Shown here: piece by piece, positions 7,937-16,296 of the stretch
Layout: every line of letters starts with the position of its first letter
Numbering within the stretch: the first letter of the stretch is position 1
From: Azophilus sp026709365
GTDB lineage: Bacteria > Pseudomonadota > Gammaproteobacteria > Pseudomonadales > Azotimanducaceae
Direction: 5' to 3'
DNA: 64,000 bases
NCBI GenBank assembly: GCA_965200175.1
Contig: OZ241345.1
Location: forward strand, 3,162,001-3,226,000
Notes under the pieces: model-generated
Told to the model about the DNA's origin: nothing
Databases searched by the model: none
The model's input: the letters and a program-made list of their open reading frames with translations, nothing else
Position numbers and translations under genes: made by a program

Positions 7937-9346
7937 CTATGGCCGCGTCGTCCGCTGCAGGCGCCGTTCGTAGCTGATCAGTTCGCGGCGGATCAGCGGT
8001 GCCATCAGGTACAGGCCCAGCAAGTTGGGAATGGCCACCACGAACACCAAGGCATCCGACAGATCGACCAAGGCGCCAAGCTGAATGCTGCTGCCAAGCA
8101 CCACGAAAGTCAAAAAGAACAGCTTGAAGCCCAATTCGGCAACGCGCCCTTCGCCGACTAGGTAGGTGAACGCCTTCAGGCCGTAGTAGGACCAGGCCAG
8201 GATCGTTGAGTAGGCGAACAGGATGGCGGCGATGGACAGCGGAATCGGCGACCAGGACAGGGTGCTGGCGAACGCCCGGGTGGTGAGTTCGATGCCGCTG
8301 ACGCCGCTGCCCGCCAGTGCCGGGTCATACACCGTGGTGATGATCACCAGTGCCGTCAGGGTGCAGATCACCACCGTGTCGATGAACGGCTCCAGCAGGG
8401 CCACGAAGCCTTCGCTCACCGGCTCCTTGGTGCGCGCCGCGGCGTGGGCGATGGCCGCCGAACCCAAGCCCGCCTCGTTGGAGAACACCGCTCGGCGGAA
8501 GCCGAGAATCATCACCCCCAAGGCGCCGCCGGCGACCCCTTGGGGAGAGAAGGCGCCATTCCAGATGGCGGCGATGGCGCCCGGCAGCGCCTCGGCGTTC
8601 AAGGCGATGATGGTGAGCGCGCTGAGCACGTAGAGGCCCGCCATGGCCGGCACCAGCTTGGCGGTGGTGTTGGCGATGGAGCGGATGCCGCCGATGATCA
8701 CCAAGGCGACGGCGGCAGCCAGCAGCAGGCCCGCCAGCCAGGCCCGGTCGGCGAAGACGCTGTTGGCGCCGCCGGTGACGTCGATGAGGATGGCGGTGGC
8801 TTGGTTGGACTGGAACATGTTGCCGATGCCGAGGCAGCCGATGACCATGGCGGCGGCGTAGAACAGGCCGAGGGCTCGGCCCGCCTTGGGCCAGTTGCGC
8901 ACCGCGAGGCCGCGCTCCAGGTAGTGCATGGGGCCGCCGGAAACCTGCCCGTCCCGCTCCCGGCGGTACATGACCGCCAAGGTGCATTCCGCGAGCTTGG
9001 TGGACATGCCCAGCAAGCCGGCAACGATGAGCCACAGGGTGGCGCCGGGACCACCCAAGGAAATGGCGACGGCGACGCCGGCGATGTTGCCGATCCCGAC
9101 GGTGCCGGACACCGCGGTGGTGAGCGCCTGGAACTGGCTGATCTCGCCCGGGTCGCCGGGCGCCTTGTGCTTGCCGCGCACCAGATCCACGGCGTGCTTG
9201 AAGCCGCGGATGTTCACCAGCCGCAAGTAGCCAGTGAAGAACACCCCGGCGCAGATCAGCCACAGGACGATCAACGGCAGTTCGGCGCCGGCCACCGGCA
9301 CGGCGAAGAAGATGAACCCCGATACGGCATCCGCCAAGGGGCGCAT
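7937..9346 (-). CDS. AGCS family alanine/glycine:cation symporter
   Basis: This 469-aa inner-membrane transporter has about ten to eleven hydrophobic spans. AGCS marks are strong: GTVGIGNIAGVAVAISLGGP near the first helices, ALWGMSTK-like GLLGMSTKLAECTLAV, GGPMHYLERGL, FSNEAGLGSAAIAHAAA and WSYYGLKAF. The family takes up alanine or glycine with Na+. No regulator or neighbour links it to a pathway. Confidence 0.92.
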   Translation of the reverse strand: MRPLADAVSGFIFFAVPVAGAELPLIVLWLICAGVFFTGYLRLVNIRGFKHAVDLVRGKHKAPGDPGEISQFQALTTAVSGTVGIGNIAGVAVAISLGGPGATLWLIVAGLLGMSTKLAECTLAVMYRRERDGQVSGGPMHYLERGLAVRNWPKAGRALGLFYAAAMVIGCLGIGNMFQSNQATAILIDVTGGANSVFADRAWLAGLLLAAAVALVIIGGIRSIANTTAKLVPAMAGLYVLSALTIIALNAEALPGAIAAIWNGAFSPQGVAGGALGVMILGFRRAVFSNEAGLGSAAIAHAAARTKEPVSEGFVALLEPFIDTVVICTLTALVIITTVYDPALAGSGVSGIELTTRAFASTLSWSPIPLSIAAILFAYSTILAWSYYGLKAFTYLVGEGRVAELGFKLFFLTFVVLGSSIQLGALVDLSDALVFVVAIPNLLGLYLMAPLIRRELISYERRLQRTTRP

Positions 9347-9396
9347 GGCGGCGTCTATGGCTGCATCAATGCCAGTGGAAATGAGATACTCCCCAA

Positions 9397-9768
9397 ATGC
9401 TGAAGTCGATGCACGTCATGTTAGCCTATGCCACGGTGGTCGGCTTCATCCTGCGCGCGTTCTGGTCGCTGTCGGCCAACCAAGCCAGCCGCGCCTTGGC
9501 CAGGACGAAGGCGGCGCGCGTCCTGCCCCACGTCATCGACACGGCGCTGCTTGGCATCGGGGCCGCCTTGGCGGTGATGGCGCAGATGCCGCTGCTTGAG
9601 GGCTGGCTGGGCGCCAAGCTGGCCGGCCTTGCCGCCTACATCGGCTTCGGCGTGCTGACGCTCAGGGGCCGCTCGACCGCGCTTAAGTCCATTGGCCTGG
9701 TCGGCGCCCTGCTCAGCGTCGGCTACGTCCTTGCCGTGGCCTTCACCCGCCAAGCGGCGCCTTGGTGA
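9397..9768 (+). CDS. SirB2-like integral membrane protein
   Basis: This is a 123-aa protein with four hydrophobic helices, matching the SirB2 family in length and in the pattern LKSMHVMLAYATVVGFILR near the start and HVIDTALLGIGAALA in the middle. The family's function is not established. It converges with the acyl-CoA dehydrogenase gene, with 4 nt between their stops. Confidence 0.75.
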   Translation: MLKSMHVMLAYATVVGFILRAFWSLSANQASRALARTKAARVLPHVIDTALLGIGAALAVMAQMPLLEGWLGAKLAGLAAYIGFGVLTLRGRSTALKSIGLVGALLSVGYVLAVAFTRQAAPW

Positions 9769-9772
9769 GGCG

Positions 9773-10927
9773 CTACAGCGTTCGGCTGATCAGCTCCTTC
9801 ATGATCTCGTTGGTGCCGCCGTAGATCTTCTGCACCCGGGCGTCGGCGTACATGCGGGAAATCTCGTACTCGTCCATGTAGCCGGCGCCGCCATGCAGCT
9901 GCACGCACTCGTCGATGACCTCGCATTGCCGATCCGTACACCAATACTTGGCCATCGATGCGGTGGCGGCGTCCAGCTCGCCTTCGAGATGCCGCACCAG
10001 GCACTGATCGACGAAGGTGCGGGCGACCAGGGATAGGGTCTTGCATTCGGCCAGCTTGAACTTGGAGTTCTGGAAGTCCAGCACCCGCTGGCCGAACGCT
10101 TGGCGCTCCTTGACGAAGCCCAGCGTGATCTCGATGGCCCGCTCCATGGCCACCACCCCGGCTTGGGCGATGTTCAGCCGTTCCTGGGGCAGTTGCCGCA
10201 TCAGTTGGATGAACCCCTTGCCCTCTTCGTCGCCGAGCCGGCTGCTGGCCGGCACCCGGCAGTCGGCGAAGGCCATCTCGGAGGTGTCGGCCGCCTTGAG
10301 GCCCATCTTCCTCAAGTTTCGTCCGCGCTGGAAGCCGGGGTTGTCGGTCTCCACGACGATCAGGGAGATGCCCTTCGCGCCCTGGTTGGGATCCGTCTTG
10401 GCAACCACGATCACCAAGTCGGCGTGCTGGCCGTTGGTGATGTAGGTCTTGGCGCCGTTGATGATGTAGTCGTCGCCGTCTCGAACGGCCGTGGTGCGCA
10501 CGTTCTGCAGGTCCGACCCGGTGTGCGGCTCGGTCATGGCGATGGCCCCGACCAGTTCTCCGGTGGCCATCCTGGGCAGCCACCGCCGACGCTGCGCCTC
10601 GTTGCCGTAGTGCAGGATGTAGGGTGCGACGATGCTGCTGTGGACTTGGTAGCCGAAGCCGGTGAGTCCGAGCCGCAGGAACTCCTCCATGACCACGGTT
10701 TCATGCCGGTAGTCGCCGCCGGCGCCGCCGTAGCGCTCCGGCATTTCCGCGCACAGCAGGCCGGCCTCGCCGGCCTTGTTCCAGGCATCCCGGTCGATCT
10801 CGCCCTGCGCCAGCCACCGCTCGTTGTGCGGCCTGAACTCCCGTTCAAAGAACCTGCCAGCGGCATCCCGGAGCATTTCGAGCTCCTCGTTCAGCCACGG
10901 CGAGCGGTAGTTTTCGTAGATGGACAC
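9773..10927 (-). CDS. Acyl-CoA dehydrogenase (long-chain-like)
   Basis: This 384-aa FAD-dependent acyl-CoA dehydrogenase performs the first oxidation of fatty acyl-CoA beta-oxidation. MTEPHTGSDL (131-140) contacts FAD and substrate. Near the C-terminus IYGGTNEIMKEL has Gly where the short/medium-chain enzymes carry their catalytic Glu. The alternative base of the LCAD/isovaleryl type is present as E249 in LPQER. Long or branched substrates are therefore more likely (family knowledge plus inference). The start is GTG, sharing one base with the stop of the SMP-30 gene upstream (TAGTG), so the two are translationally coupled. Confidence 0.9.
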   Translation of the reverse strand: MSIYENYRSPWLNEELEMLRDAAGRFFEREFRPHNERWLAQGEIDRDAWNKAGEAGLLCAEMPERYGGAGGDYRHETVVMEEFLRLGLTGFGYQVHSSIVAPYILHYGNEAQRRRWLPRMATGELVGAIAMTEPHTGSDLQNVRTTAVRDGDDYIINGAKTYITNGQHADLVIVVAKTDPNQGAKGISLIVVETDNPGFQRGRNLRKMGLKAADTSEMAFADCRVPASSRLGDEEGKGFIQLMRQLPQERLNIAQAGVVAMERAIEITLGFVKERQAFGQRVLDFQNSKFKLAECKTLSLVARTFVDQCLVRHLEGELDAATASMAKYWCTDRQCEVIDECVQLHGGAGYMDEYEISRMYADARVQKIYGGTNEIMKELISRTL

Positions 10928-11760
10928 TAGGGGAAGCCAGCCCCGGCATAGGGCGCCTCCACCACCTCAATGCGTCCTGAGCGCTTCTTTCGGCAGACGT
11001 CCGGGTCGGAGCTTGCGCAGGTGAGGATGTGCAGGGTGGTGCCGCCCAGCATGCAGGCGAAGGCGCCTTGGTCCGTGGACACGCGATGGGTCACCTTGCC
11101 GCCCTCGACCAAGCGCAGGCACTCATTGGTGGACGGGGAGGCCGTCCAGATGCCGCCGGCCTCGTCCAGGCAGATGCCGTCGGGAACGCCCCCGTCGGCG
11201 AGGGTCGCCCAGACCCGGCGGTTGCCGAGGTTGCCTTGCGCGTCCCGGTCGAAGGCGGTCAGCCGGGCGCCCCAGGACTCAGCGACGATCAATCGGCTGC
11301 CGTCCGGGGTGATGACGCTGCCGTTGGGAAACAGCATGTCCCCAGCAGCCACCCGGGCGCTGCCATCGGGTTCCACCAGTATCACTTCGGCGGGCTTGGG
11401 CTTCTTTTGGGCGTGCAGGTCGAAGCCGAAGTTCCCGACGTAGGCGCGCCCGACGGCATCCACCACCATGTCGTTGAGGTGGAACCGGGCCAAGTCCCAA
11501 AGCTCGGCGTGGGTGCGCAGGGCCACGCCGTCCCAAGCCAGCAGGCAGCGGTCGGTCATCGACACCACCAGCAGGTCGCCGTTCGGCAGCCAGCCGAGGC
11601 CGGATGGGTCGTTGGCGACCGCAAGGACGGACGAGACGGTGCCGTCGGCGTCCACGGTGATGACTTCCCCGGCGTGCATGTCGGAGCACCAGAGCCTGCC
11701 GTCGCGCCAGCGCGGACCCTCGGGGAAGCACAGCCCGCGAGCGAGAATCTCAGTCTGCAT
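10927..11760 (-). CDS. SMP-30/gluconolactonase family hydrolase
   Basis: This 277-aa six-bladed beta-propeller, with no signal peptide, is likely a Ca2+- or Zn2+-dependent lactonase. Metal-ligand regions are visible: FPEGPRW (E14), HLNDMVVDAVGRAYVG, and PDGICLDEAGGIW. The substrate is unknown; sugar and hydroxy-acid lactones are typical. It is followed by an overlapping acyl-CoA dehydrogenase and preceded, 143 bp upstream, by exbD, so it may be the distal part of the same transcription unit. Confidence 0.87.
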   Translation of the reverse strand: MQTEILARGLCFPEGPRWRDGRLWCSDMHAGEVITVDADGTVSSVLAVANDPSGLGWLPNGDLLVVSMTDRCLLAWDGVALRTHAELWDLARFHLNDMVVDAVGRAYVGNFGFDLHAQKKPKPAEVILVEPDGSARVAAGDMLFPNGSVITPDGSRLIVAESWGARLTAFDRDAQGNLGNRRVWATLADGGVPDGICLDEAGGIWTASPSTNECLRLVEGGKVTHRVSTDQGAFACMLGGTTLHILTCASSDPDVCRKKRSGRIEVVEAPYAGAGFP

Positions 11761-11903
11761 GCGGCCAGTTTACCTGAACGGCGCTGGTTGGCGCGCCGTT
11801 GCTTGGGTCAAGTTCGGCCTGCTTCCGAAGCATCGGGAAGGCGCGAAGCGCCGTTCGCTCACGCGCCTGCCGTCCCTTTGGTGGGATGCCAGTTGGCTGC
11901 GCG

Positions 11904-12332
11904 TCAACGGCCCGGCGCACCGGGGTCCGGTGCTTCCAAGGTGGCCAGCTCGAATGACTTGATCCCTTGCGCGTCGCCGGCGGCCATGATTCGGTGCAGC
12001 GCCTGCGCGGAGGCCCGGGCGTCCGCCCGGATGAGCACATGGTGGCTGGGCTGATTGGCCACCGCAGCGAAGGCGCGGCGCAGGGCGGCCTCGTCCGTCG
12101 CCCTGTTGTTGATGGAAATGCCGCCGCTGGCGGTGACCTGTACGGTCAGGGTGATGGGTGCTGAGCTCCTCTCGGTGCCGCCGAGGGGCAGCTGCACGGC
12201 GGGGCCGGCGTTCTCGGTCAAGCGGCCGGCCACGAGGAAGTAGAGCAGCAGCAGGAAAACGATGTTGATCATGGGCACCACGGCGACGTCCACCGTGCGC
12301 CGCGCCTGAGGCTTATGGGTCAGCCGCATCAC
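11904..12332 (-). CDS. exbD: ExbD-type biopolymer transport protein (second copy)
   Basis: This 142-aa protein has one N-terminal membrane helix (VAVVPMINIVFLLLLYFLV) after a short cytoplasmic segment, then a periplasmic domain. The conserved membrane Asp of ExbD/TolR is normally found in the segment PLIDVVF; here it reads PMINIVF, with Asn in place of Asp. ExbD normally couples the proton gradient to outer-membrane work. The gene overlaps the preceding exbD by 4 nt (ATGA). Confidence 0.85.
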   Translation of the reverse strand: MMRLTHKPQARRTVDVAVVPMINIVFLLLLYFLVAGRLTENAGPAVQLPLGGTERSSAPITLTVQVTASGGISINNRATDEAALRRAFAAVANQPSHHVLIRADARASAQALHRIMAAGDAQGIKSFELATLEAPDPGAPGR

Positions 12333-12724
12333 GACCCGAACCCAGGCACCTTGCCGAACCGCACCCGTGCCGCGCCTTGACCGCGCAGCGCATCCAGGGT
12401 GCGCAGGACATGCTGCACGGAGATGTTGGGGGCGCTGCGCAGTTCCGCGTCAGGGTTCGCGGTGCCGGGCGCCTCCAGCCATTCCGCGTAGGGCCGGCGC
12501 GCGCCGTCAACCCAGATGGTCTGCTCGTCAAAGAGTTCGAAGACGCTTGCCGCCGGGCCGCCGGACGCGCTGCCGGGCTGGCCGCTGAGCAGCTCCACGC
12601 CGCCCTCCTGCCGAAAGGTGGTCTCCAGCATGAAGAACACCAGCAGGATGAACACCACGTCAATCAGCGGCGTCAGGCTGATACGCCGGGCCGGCCTGCC
12701 GGCCGCAAGCCGCCTATCGAACAA
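12329..12724 (-). CDS. exbD: ExbD-type biopolymer transport protein (first copy)
   Basis: This 131-aa ExbD/TolR protein has a single N-terminal helix with the canonical SLTPLIDVVFILLVFFML, so it keeps the proton-carrying Asp. The periplasmic part contains a conserved VWVDG.RRPYAEW-type stretch. With the 12.8-kb exbB and the second exbD (Asp replaced by Asn) it would form a heteromeric ExbBDD' motor. No tonB is seen. The order exbB-exbD-exbD directly downstream of an outer-membrane barrel gene suggests it energises that export or import system (inference). Confidence 0.88.
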   Translation of the reverse strand: MFDRRLAAGRPARRISLTPLIDVVFILLVFFMLETTFRQEGGVELLSGQPGSASGGPAASVFELFDEQTIWVDGARRPYAEWLEAPGTANPDAELRSAPNISVQHVLRTLDALRGQGAARVRFGKVPGFGS

Positions 12725-12790
12725 GTGAGAACTCCCCGGTGTTTGCCTCCATGTCAGCAGTGCGCCGCACTGAGGCCAGCTGACGGGGCC

Positions 12791-13375
12791 TCAAGGGGAG
12801 AGCGCCCGTTCGAGCAGGTCCTGGAGCTGCTCGCCGATGCGCTGCGTCCGCCCCTCCAGCAGGCTGTGGGCGGTGGTCATGGGGATGGCGACGCCCAAGC
12901 CCACGGCGGTGGTCAGCAGGGCCTCCCAGATGCCGCCGGCCAGCACCCCGGCATCGGCCTGGCTCACGTCCACCGCCAAGCCCCGGAACGCATCGATCAT
13001 GCCGAGCACAGTGCCAAGCAGGCCAAGCAACGGCGAGATGTAGGCGATGAGCTCCACCAGGCGCAGGTAGCGGGACAGGCCGCTGAGCAGGAGATTGCCG
13101 CGCCGGGCGACCTCCGTTTCCAGCGCATCGCGGGGCCGGCCGGCTTGCCGTCCGGCCAAAGCGAACGCCACCAGCTCGCCGATTGCGTCGTTGGCTGCCA
13201 ACTCGGCAGGCGAGTCCGCTAATTGCGATGCGAGCTCATTGAAATACCGGGCGCCGTAAGGCCGCAGCTGCAGCAGCTTGTAGATGATGGCGGCGGCGCC
13301 GACCACCGAGAGCAGCAGAAGGGCGACCACCACCGGGCCGCCCAGCTCGACGAGCCGCGTCAACGCCTCCGGCAC
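12791..13375 (-). CDS. exbB: ExbB/MotA/TolQ family proton channel protein
   Basis: This 194-aa inner-membrane protein has three predicted helices: residues about 10-37, 105-130 and 145-165. It carries the family core ISPLLGLLGTVLGMIDAF and a C-terminal helix with GIWEALLTTAVGLGVAIP. It forms the pentameric proton channel of ExbBD/TolQR motors. The start is GTG. It lies 66 bp upstream of the first exbD and 78 bp downstream of the DUF1302 gene, all on the minus strand. Confidence 0.9.
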   Translation of the reverse strand: MPEALTRLVELGGPVVVALLLLSVVGAAAIIYKLLQLRPYGARYFNELASQLADSPAELAANDAIGELVAFALAGRQAGRPRDALETEVARRGNLLLSGLSRYLRLVELIAYISPLLGLLGTVLGMIDAFRGLAVDVSQADAGVLAGGIWEALLTTAVGLGVAIPMTTAHSLLEGRTQRIGEQLQDLLERALSP

Positions 13376-13397
13376 GGGTTGCTTGGCGTTCTAAAGC

Positions 13398-13431
13398 GTC
13401 GTGTCACACGCCAGGTGACGCATGACACGAC
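13398..13431 (-). terminator. Hairpin between the DUF1302 gene and exbB
   Basis: GTCGTGTCA (13398-13406) pairs perfectly with TGACACGAC (13423-13431) across a 16-nt loop that contains a smaller GTCAC/GTGAC pairing. There is no T-run, so it may be an attenuator or mRNA-processing site separating barrel and motor expression rather than a true terminator. Confidence 0.35.
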
Positions 13432-13453
13432 ATTGGAGGGACCCTGAAGGACG

Positions 13454-15253
13454 CTAGAAATAGTAGGTGAATCGCGCAAACACCTCGTCCATGCGCTCGA
13501 ATGTTTGCATGACGTCGTCGTTGCCGCCGTTGGAGCCAATCAGGTTGGCGTAGATGTCCAGCTGCACGTCGTCCCGGGGGCGCCAGCGCGCGCCGGGCTG
13601 CACCAGGAAGCCGCCGTTGGCGTCGTAGAGCACCGCTAGGTCGGCCCGCCAGATCAGGCCGGGGAAGGGCTGCTGCAGCGCGAAGGCCACCGCGTTGAAG
13701 CTGCTCTCGCCCTTGGGCACGCCGTCGTTGTCGAAGCCGCTGACATGGCGGCCGAGCATGTCGCTCTCCGATTTGTGCATCCATTGCAGGACGAAGTAGG
13801 TGGCCGGGAATTCCCGGGAGAAGCGGTGGTACTTCTCGAAGGAGACGTTGCTGACGAACTCGTCCTTCTCAATGTAGTCGCGGCTCAGGGTGAGGTTGGT
13901 GAATTTGCGGTCGAGCGCCAAGGTGGCCTCGATGCGCATCACCAACTGGTCGAACAGGCTGTTGGGCGCACCTTGGAAGACGTAGGTCATGCCGGCGCCG
14001 AAGATCTCCTCGCGGAAGTACTCGCGGGCGATGTGGCCCTTCAGCGGCCCCAAGCCGGGTGCGACAGGGTTGTTGGGGTCGAAGAAGAGATCCAGTTCCA
14101 AGGCCGCGCAGGTCCGCAGGTCGCCCGCCAGGCCAAAAGCGGCGCAGGTTTCGGGGCTGATCGGAAACGCGCCCAAGGCCTGTGCCGCCGGAAACTCCCG
14201 CACCGATGCGTTCAAGCCGCCAATGCCGTCGAGTCGGGACAGCCCGGCGTAGTGGAACCACTCATCCGCCGACCAGACCCCGGCGGGATTGATCTCAAAG
14301 GCGGTTTGGGAGAGCAGTTGGCCAACGGGTTCCAAGCCGGGTATGCCAACGAACGGATTGACGTCGGACTCGGTCCAGCGGAACACGCCGTCCGGGTTGG
14401 TCCGCGAGACGGCCATGAAGCTTAAGTCGAAGTCCCCGGCCCGCCCGCTCAGCCGGGCGCCGAAGTTGAACTCGTCATCGTTGTCGTCCCAGCCCTGCTT
14501 CTGCCGCACCACGAACTGGGAGGCGATGAAGTTGTACGGGGTGTCCAGGGGCGAGAGCACCGACGGGCGGAAGCGCTGCACGAAGCCCTCGATCTCCCAG
14601 TCGTTCTGGAAGCGGTAGCTGCCGCGCACCCCCAGCGAGGGCACGCGCTTGTCGGAGTACTCCTCCGCCGCCACGTCCAGGAAGCTGTGCCGGCGCAGGT
14701 CCAGCCCGTTCACGACGTCAAAGACGCGGAAGAAGATGGCCTCCCCCCAAGCGATCTGCTGGTTGCCCATGCGCAGCCACAGGGGGCCGTTGTTGTAGTC
14801 CAGGTAGAGCGCGGGCAGATCGACCATGTAGTCCTTGCCGTTGAACTCCAGCGTGCTGCCGTCGCCGCCGTCAAAGCCGGAACCGAAGTGGTCCACGCCG
14901 TCGAACTCATCCTCCAGGCGCCAGTCGCGAAAGCCCCTGATCTTCGCGAAACCCTCCCAGCTGTCGGAGAAGCGAAACTTGAAGTCCAGCTCGCCGCGGG
15001 TGGCGAACAGGCTCCAGTTCGGCTCGCTGGTGGGCTGTGCCCGGACAATCTCGTTGCCGAAGGAATTGACCACGGTCCTGCCGCTGAACAGGTTGCCGTA
15101 GCCTTGGTTGTAGGGGTTCGCATCGCTGAAGGCGTTGGCGGTCTCCTGGCGGACGAACCCGGTGATGCTGACGCTGACGTCCGCGACTGCGGCCATCGGC
15201 AAAGCGCAGAGCGCCGTCATCAGGGTGCGCCTGCACAGCTTGGCTTGTTTCAT
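13454..15253 (-). CDS. DUF1302 family outer-membrane barrel protein
   Basis: This 599-aa protein has a signal peptide (about residues 1-24, ending AAVADV). It is rich in alternating beta-strands and ends VFARFTYYF, with the terminal Phe typical of the BAM recognition signal. The family, DUF1302, is predicted to be an outer-membrane barrel and in my knowledge often sits beside DUF1329, YCF48 and MMPL/RND genes, as here. Transport of hydrophobic compounds is inferred. AAGGGG precedes the ATG. The YCF48 gene is 53 bp upstream. Confidence 0.85.
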   Translation of the reverse strand: MKQAKLCRRTLMTALCALPMAAVADVSVSITGFVRQETANAFSDANPYNQGYGNLFSGRTVVNSFGNEIVRAQPTSEPNWSLFATRGELDFKFRFSDSWEGFAKIRGFRDWRLEDEFDGVDHFGSGFDGGDGSTLEFNGKDYMVDLPALYLDYNNGPLWLRMGNQQIAWGEAIFFRVFDVVNGLDLRRHSFLDVAAEEYSDKRVPSLGVRGSYRFQNDWEIEGFVQRFRPSVLSPLDTPYNFIASQFVVRQKQGWDDNDDEFNFGARLSGRAGDFDLSFMAVSRTNPDGVFRWTESDVNPFVGIPGLEPVGQLLSQTAFEINPAGVWSADEWFHYAGLSRLDGIGGLNASVREFPAAQALGAFPISPETCAAFGLAGDLRTCAALELDLFFDPNNPVAPGLGPLKGHIAREYFREEIFGAGMTYVFQGAPNSLFDQLVMRIEATLALDRKFTNLTLSRDYIEKDEFVSNVSFEKYHRFSREFPATYFVLQWMHKSESDMLGRHVSGFDNDGVPKGESSFNAVAFALQQPFPGLIWRADLAVLYDANGGFLVQPGARWRPRDDVQLDIYANLIGSNGGNDDVMQTFERMDEVFARFTYYF

Positions 15254-15306
15254 GATTTCCCCTTATTCCTGTCGTTGCTGGTTTGCGTGGTCATTTGCTT
15301 GCGTGG

Positions 15307-16281
15307 TTATGGGTTCACGGTCACGATGCTGCCGCGCTCGCCGACGGCATAGACGCGCTGCTCCCGCAAGGTTCCGTCCTCAAGGTTGCTTGTCACGACT
15401 CCGGGCGCCAGGGCGGCGTACCACGACCGCTCCACGGCGCGGCCGCCCACCGAAGCCCAAGTCTGCCCTTGGTCTGGACTGCGCAGCAGGGCGCGGATGC
15501 CGATGGCCACCACTTCGTCCTCCTTGGAATGCCATACGTCGAGCAGATTGGCTCGGCTTCCCGTCGCCAACGGTTGCCAAGTGGCGCCGGCGTCGCGGGT
15601 GCGCAGCACCGTGCCCTCCTGACCGACCGCGAAGCCCCGCCCTTGGCCATCAATGCGCATGGCGAACAGCGAGGCGTCGCCTTGGTGGCGGACCTGCCAA
15701 GTTTGGCCGCGGTCGTTGCTGGCGAGGATCATGGCGAATTCGCCGCAGATCAGGATCTCCCCATCGTCGCTGATGGATGCGCCATACAGGTGCGCCTCCA
15801 GCCCCTCCGGCTGCAGCTCGGCCCAGTCGAGTTGGCGAGCCTCCCAGGTTGCGCCGCCATCCTCGGAAACCACCACCGCGCCGAAGCCGCCCACCGCCAC
15901 GGCCAGCCCCGATTCATGCAGGGCCACCGACAGCAGGCGCTCGGCAGTCGGGCTTTCCGCGGCCGACAGGCTGCGGGCGTCGGCGCCGCTGAAGATGCGC
16001 CCCTGCTGGCCGACCACGACCATGCGCCCGTCGTGCGCATCCACCGCCAATAGGGCGGCATCGTCGATCGGCGCAATGGCGGCCCAGGCTTCCCCGCCGT
16101 CCTCGCTGAGCAGCAGTTGGCCGTGATGGCCCACCGCAGTGCCCGTGGCGCCGACGAAGGTGAGGTCGTACAAGGCATCGTGCGGCAGGCCGGAGCGGAC
16201 GAGGCTGAGCGCCTCGCCGCTGCGGTTGGCAACGGCGCCCGCTGCGAGCGCCGCCAAGGCGCAGGTCACAAGCCAACGCAT
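15307..16281 (-). CDS. YCF48/BNR-type beta-propeller, exported
   Basis: This 324-aa protein has an N-terminal signal peptide (MRWLVTCALAALAAGAVA) and repeated BNR/YCF48 strands: SEDGGEAW, SEDGGATW, SNDRGQTW, RTRDAGATW, SPDQGQTW. This is a seven-bladed propeller like plant/cyanobacterial HCF136/YCF48, a photosystem assembly factor. In heterotrophs the homologs occur beside DUF1329/DUF1302 and MMPL genes, and an assembly or scaffold role in the periplasm is inferred. It starts 15 bp after the DUF1329 stop. Confidence 0.85.
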   Translation of the reverse strand: MRWLVTCALAALAAGAVANRSGEALSLVRSGLPHDALYDLTFVGATGTAVGHHGQLLLSEDGGEAWAAIAPIDDAALLAVDAHDGRMVVVGQQGRIFSGADARSLSAAESPTAERLLSVALHESGLAVAVGGFGAVVVSEDGGATWEARQLDWAELQPEGLEAHLYGASISDDGEILICGEFAMILASNDRGQTWQVRHQGDASLFAMRIDGQGRGFAVGQEGTVLRTRDAGATWQPLATGSRANLLDVWHSKEDEVVAIGIRALLRSPDQGQTWASVGGRAVERSWYAALAPGVVTSNLEDGTLREQRVYAVGERGSIVTVNP

Positions 16282-16296
16282 GGGGCGAGCTCCGGC

